Positions 61,577 through 64,000 of a stretch of 64,000 nucleotides of DNA are shown in pieces (positions within the stretch are counted from its first letter, which is position 1; each line of letters begins with the position of its first letter). The stretch is from positions 1 to 64,000 of the forward strand of contig JAPPHA010000043.1 of NCBI GenBank assembly GCA_028874915.1. The letters run 5' to 3'. The stretch comes from Paracoccaceae bacterium. Lineage in GTDB: Bacteria; Pseudomonadota; Alphaproteobacteria; Rhodobacterales; Rhodobacteraceae. Below the pieces are notes generated by a model. It did not search any database. It worked only from the letters and a program-made list of their open reading frames with translations, and had not been told where the DNA came from. The position numbers were made by a program, and so were the translations under genes.

Positions 61577-62809
61577 TCACCACGGATCGTCGCGCATGCT
61601 CCGGGGTACGGCCCAGCCATAGCCGGCCGCGACACGAACGAACTGCCGCTTGAGATCAGGCATGCCATTGACGGTCGCGAGCCCCAGGCGGCGAAGCGAT
61701 CGAAGTGCCGGATGCGGGTTCGAGAACAGCCTGTTGATCGTATCGGTGGCCGCTCCGAAGACGCTGGCATCGAATCGCCGGGCCATCTGGTAGCGGTCGA
61801 GGGTGAAAGGGGTTCCGATGTCTTCGCCGCGACGGGCCGCGTCCTGGAGGATCTCGGCCAATGCACCCACGTCCTTGAGGCTGATATTCAGTCCCTGGCC
61901 AGCCAGAGGATGGATGCCGTGGGCGGAATCCCCGACAAGAACCACACGATCGGAGACAAAACGCTCGGCGATCGACAGGCCGAGCGGATAAATGAACCGG
62001 TCGCCCGCGAGGGCGATGTCGCCGAGGAACCGCCCGAAGACCGGCCGCAGACAGTCAAGGTAGCCGGCATCGCCCAACCCCTGGATCCGGATCGCCTCGT
62101 CCTGCGCTTCAGTCCAGACGATGGAACTGCGTTTGCCCCTGAGCGGCAGGATCGCCAGGGGACCGGCGGGCGTGAAGAACTGATGGGCAATGCCGTCATG
62201 CGGGCGGTCATGGGAGACGGAACAGACGAGGCTGGACTGCGTGTAGTCCCATCCGATCCGTCGAATCCCGGACTGTTCGGCAATCCGGCTGTTCCTGCCG
62301 TCACAGCCCGCCAGCAACGTTGCCCTGAAGATGCGCCCGTCCGAGAGTTCGACCTCGACTCCGGCAGGGTGGACTTGATGATCCGTAACCCGGGTTTCCG
62401 GACTGACTGAAACCCGATCGTCGCTCTCAAGCCGGCGGAGCAGGGTCCGGCGAAGGTGCCTGTCCTCGACCATGAACCCGAGCGGACCGTCATCGAGGTC
62501 GTTCCGGTCGAAATGGATGTGGCAAGGCGATGCCCCCTTTCCGGGACTGCCATCACTGACCTTGATCTCGCGGATCGGCTGAACCTGATCGTTTTCGGTG
62601 AGATCCGCCCAGACGCCAAGCGAATCCAAGAGGCGTCTTGACGCTGGCGAGAGCGCGTAGGACCGGCCATCGAACCCGGATGCGGCGAATGCCGCACGTG
62701 ACTGCGCTTCGATGAGCACGATGCTCTTCCCGCCTGCGGCCAGGGCCAGGGCCAACACCGATCCCACCAACCCGCCACCGGCAATCAGAACGTCCGTGTC
62801 GTTCGCCAT
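61577..62809 (-). CDS. UbiH/UbiF-family FAD-dependent monooxygenase (ubiquinone biosynthesis)
   Basis: 410 aa. FAD motif LIAGGGLVGSVLALALAAGGKSIVLIE (about 8-34), GFMVEDRHLRRTLL, LAGCDGRNS (the DG motif), and the second FAD motif VVLVGDSAHGIHPLAGQGLNISLKDV. These are diagnostic for the UbiH/COQ6 group, which hydroxylates the ubiquinone ring. Which ring position is attacked cannot be read directly. It is convergent with the Trm112-like gene. Confidence 0.92.
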   Translation of the reverse strand: MANDTDVLIAGGGLVGSVLALALAAGGKSIVLIEAQSRAAFAASGFDGRSYALSPASRRLLDSLGVWADLTENDQVQPIREIKVSDGSPGKGASPCHIHFDRNDLDDGPLGFMVEDRHLRRTLLRRLESDDRVSVSPETRVTDHQVHPAGVEVELSDGRIFRATLLAGCDGRNSRIAEQSGIRRIGWDYTQSSLVCSVSHDRPHDGIAHQFFTPAGPLAILPLRGKRSSIVWTEAQDEAIRIQGLGDAGYLDCLRPVFGRFLGDIALAGDRFIYPLGLSIAERFVSDRVVLVGDSAHGIHPLAGQGLNISLKDVGALAEILQDAARRGEDIGTPFTLDRYQMARRFDASVFGAATDTINRLFSNPHPALRSLRRLGLATVNGMPDLKRQFVRVAAGYGWAVPRSMRDDPW

Positions 62810-63913
62810 GGATTTTCAGTCCGCATGCTTGGAGTTATTCAGGCGAAATCTATACTGACTCGCGCGTGATGTGAAAATTGACGTGCTGCCAGCCAGACAA
62901 CCTGTCCCGCGACAGCGGTTTTCGGCATCAGGTCAGATGCCGTAATCTCTCGTCACGGACCGTCACGAACATCCTTCGGGGTCGGTCGAAATCCCGTATC
63001 CGGCACTCACCTGCACCCGCAAACCCGGACACGCGATCGCCGGGACCGAGTTTTCTCCGAAGTCCCTGTCTGACCCGCTGCAACATTTTGCATTGCCGCA
63101 ACGGACGGCGTTGCGGCCGCTTGCGGTCTACAGGGATATGTGCCTCCAGTGAAGGTCGTCCGCTACAGCGCGAGCGTCTGGAAGGTTTGGATTGGTAGGA
63201 AAAGTCGGCGCGGTAGCGAAGCGAAGGCCTTGAAGCCATAGCGTTCGGAGAAGGCGCGGGCGCGCTCGTTTCTGGCATCTACGACAATTGCGTCCACGGC
63301 GATGGTCCCGCTTGCGCGCACCTCCCGGCGAACACCGGTCCTCGCACGGCGCCACGGTTTGAGCCGAGCGTGGCGGTCGACGCAACTCGAGGTCGGCCCC
63401 GTGCCATGTGGCGCGCAATCCATGGGCAAACCGTCTCCACATGCACCGATGCGGCCGTCAGTTCGAGTGAAGAGGTTAGCCGGGCCTGCCGTCCGGTTTG
63501 TCTCGCAGGGCTTGGTCTGCGAACGTGTCGCGCGTGGTCCGACTCAAGAGAAGTGTGACGTCCGTTCCGTTCATGGCGTCATCTATTCGCCGCCACGGCC
63601 GAGGCCGCTGCGCACAGTCGATTTGGTCAGACCCTGACAGTGCTTCGGCTACCTATTCGACGGCCTCAGCCACCGACTTGACTTCATTACCGGGCCGCCT
63701 CGCAGGAACACAATCGGATTTGTCCACGGCCCCATTCGAGCGCAACATCCCGACCCGGTCCGAACTGCGGGTCCGTGTCTCGATTTGACATTTCGGGGAA
63801 ATTTTTCGGAAAATCATTTCAACTTGACAGGCTGTTGCGAGTGGGCCACATTTAAATTGCTCCTGTATGGCTGTTGGCTTTCCGTTCGTTCAGACTCCAT
63901 GAGGAGGAAATCC
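62810..63913. other. Gene-poor right end
   Basis: About 1.1 kb with no intact gene apart from a GNAT remnant on the minus strand. It becomes AT-richer from 63790, with promoter-like TTGACA at 63824-63829. Confidence 0.45.
63163..63309 (-). pseudogene. GNAT acetyltransferase (TacT-like toxin) C-terminal remnant
   Basis: The last ~48 codons read TIAVDAIVVDARNERARAFSERYGFKAF then PRRLFLPIQTFQTL. This matches the C-terminus of TacT-type GNAT toxins (VDA..ERA..FYERFGF...LFLP). Upstream the frame degrades and no antitoxin is seen. Confidence 0.6.
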
Positions 63914-63970
63914 ATGCTGTTTGCCACTCCAGACAGGACGACGCTGCACGTGGGTTTGGCACGCTCCTGA
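63914..63970 (+). CDS. Possible short leader peptide at the window edge
   Basis: 18 codons starting at ATG 63914 with an excellent ribosome-binding site GAGGAGGAAATCC. A further ATG at 63974, 4 nt past its stop, opens a frame leaving the window. It may be a translational-coupling leader or a broken gene start. Confidence 0.3.
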   Translation: MLFATPDRTTLHVGLARS

Positions 63971-64000
63971 TACATGCCTGAAGCATTGAGCGGTGAACGG

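Noticed and set aside
1-64000. CRISPR arrays, rRNA or tRNA genes and complete insertion sequences.
   Set aside because: I looked for spaced direct repeats, T-arm motifs and paired terminal repeats with transposase and found none that hold up.

Overview
The window is GC-rich DNA of an alphaproteobacterial type, probably Rhodospirillales-like. The reasons are the exoIII - CnoX - Trm112 - UbiH housekeeping block at the right end, ubiquinone-type enzymes, TRAP and polyamine-type ABC transporters, and GntR and LysR regulators throughout. The lineage call is an inference from gene content. Intergenic space is generous and there are at least ten broken or internally deleted genes, so the genome looks as if it is decaying or was recently rearranged.

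Layout, left to right. 0-4 kb: a secreted fibronectin-III protein whose 3' end looks truncated, with an 8-bp tandem repeat upstream; a protein with three cold-shock domains; a HEAT-repeat protein. 4.3-13.3 kb: a dipeptide/opine-type ABC importer (ATPases and permeases on +), converging with an amidohydrolase and the solute-binding protein on -, with a LysR regulator and an 18-bp palindrome. 13.3-15.2 kb: a divergent, damaged copy of a LexA/CI-like (S24) repressor locus, interrupted by a cupin gene. 15.7-19.2 kb: a GntR regulator, a methyltransferase-like protein, and a DUF1007/NicO metal-export pair. 20-40.5 kb: a catabolic island. It has a FAD amine oxidoreductase, two polyamine-type ABC importers (one without an ATPase and with a frameshifted permease), a mandelate-racemase-family enzyme, a stand-alone divergent GroEL, an MFS carrier, an AtuA/DUF4387 pair, two different argininosuccinate-lyase-like C-N lyases and a threonine-synthase-like PLP enzyme. 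Together they suggest uptake and C-N cleavage of an N-substituted aspartate-like compound.

40.5-41.4 kb holds an IS256 transposase remnant and a broken HigA-like antitoxin. 41.4-48.4 kb is a lactate locus: FadR/LldR-type regulator, operator dyad, TRAP transporter, internally deleted L-lactate dehydrogenase, and intact D-lactate dehydrogenase dld. 48.6-50.2 kb has fragments of an Idh/MocA dehydrogenase and a sugar ABC ATPase around an intact xylose-isomerase-like TIM barrel. 50.3-53.4 kb is the intact S24 repressor locus with a perfect 16-bp operator palindrome, followed by a DprA-like gene overlapping a phosphoribosyltransferase gene. This is the best candidate for an under-described defence or DNA-processing system. 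53.9-58 kb: aldo/keto reductase, LysE exporter, glutathionyl-hydroquinone reductase, LysR, and a decayed duplicate of the reductase 3' end. 58.1-62.8 kb: SAM methyltransferase, exonuclease III, CnoX, Trm112-like protein and UbiH. The last 1.2 kb has a GNAT-toxin remnant and a short leader-like ORF.

A recurring design stands out: all four intact solute-binding-protein genes in the window are followed directly by a strong stem-loop before the next gene, as expected where the binding protein must be made in excess over its membrane partners.
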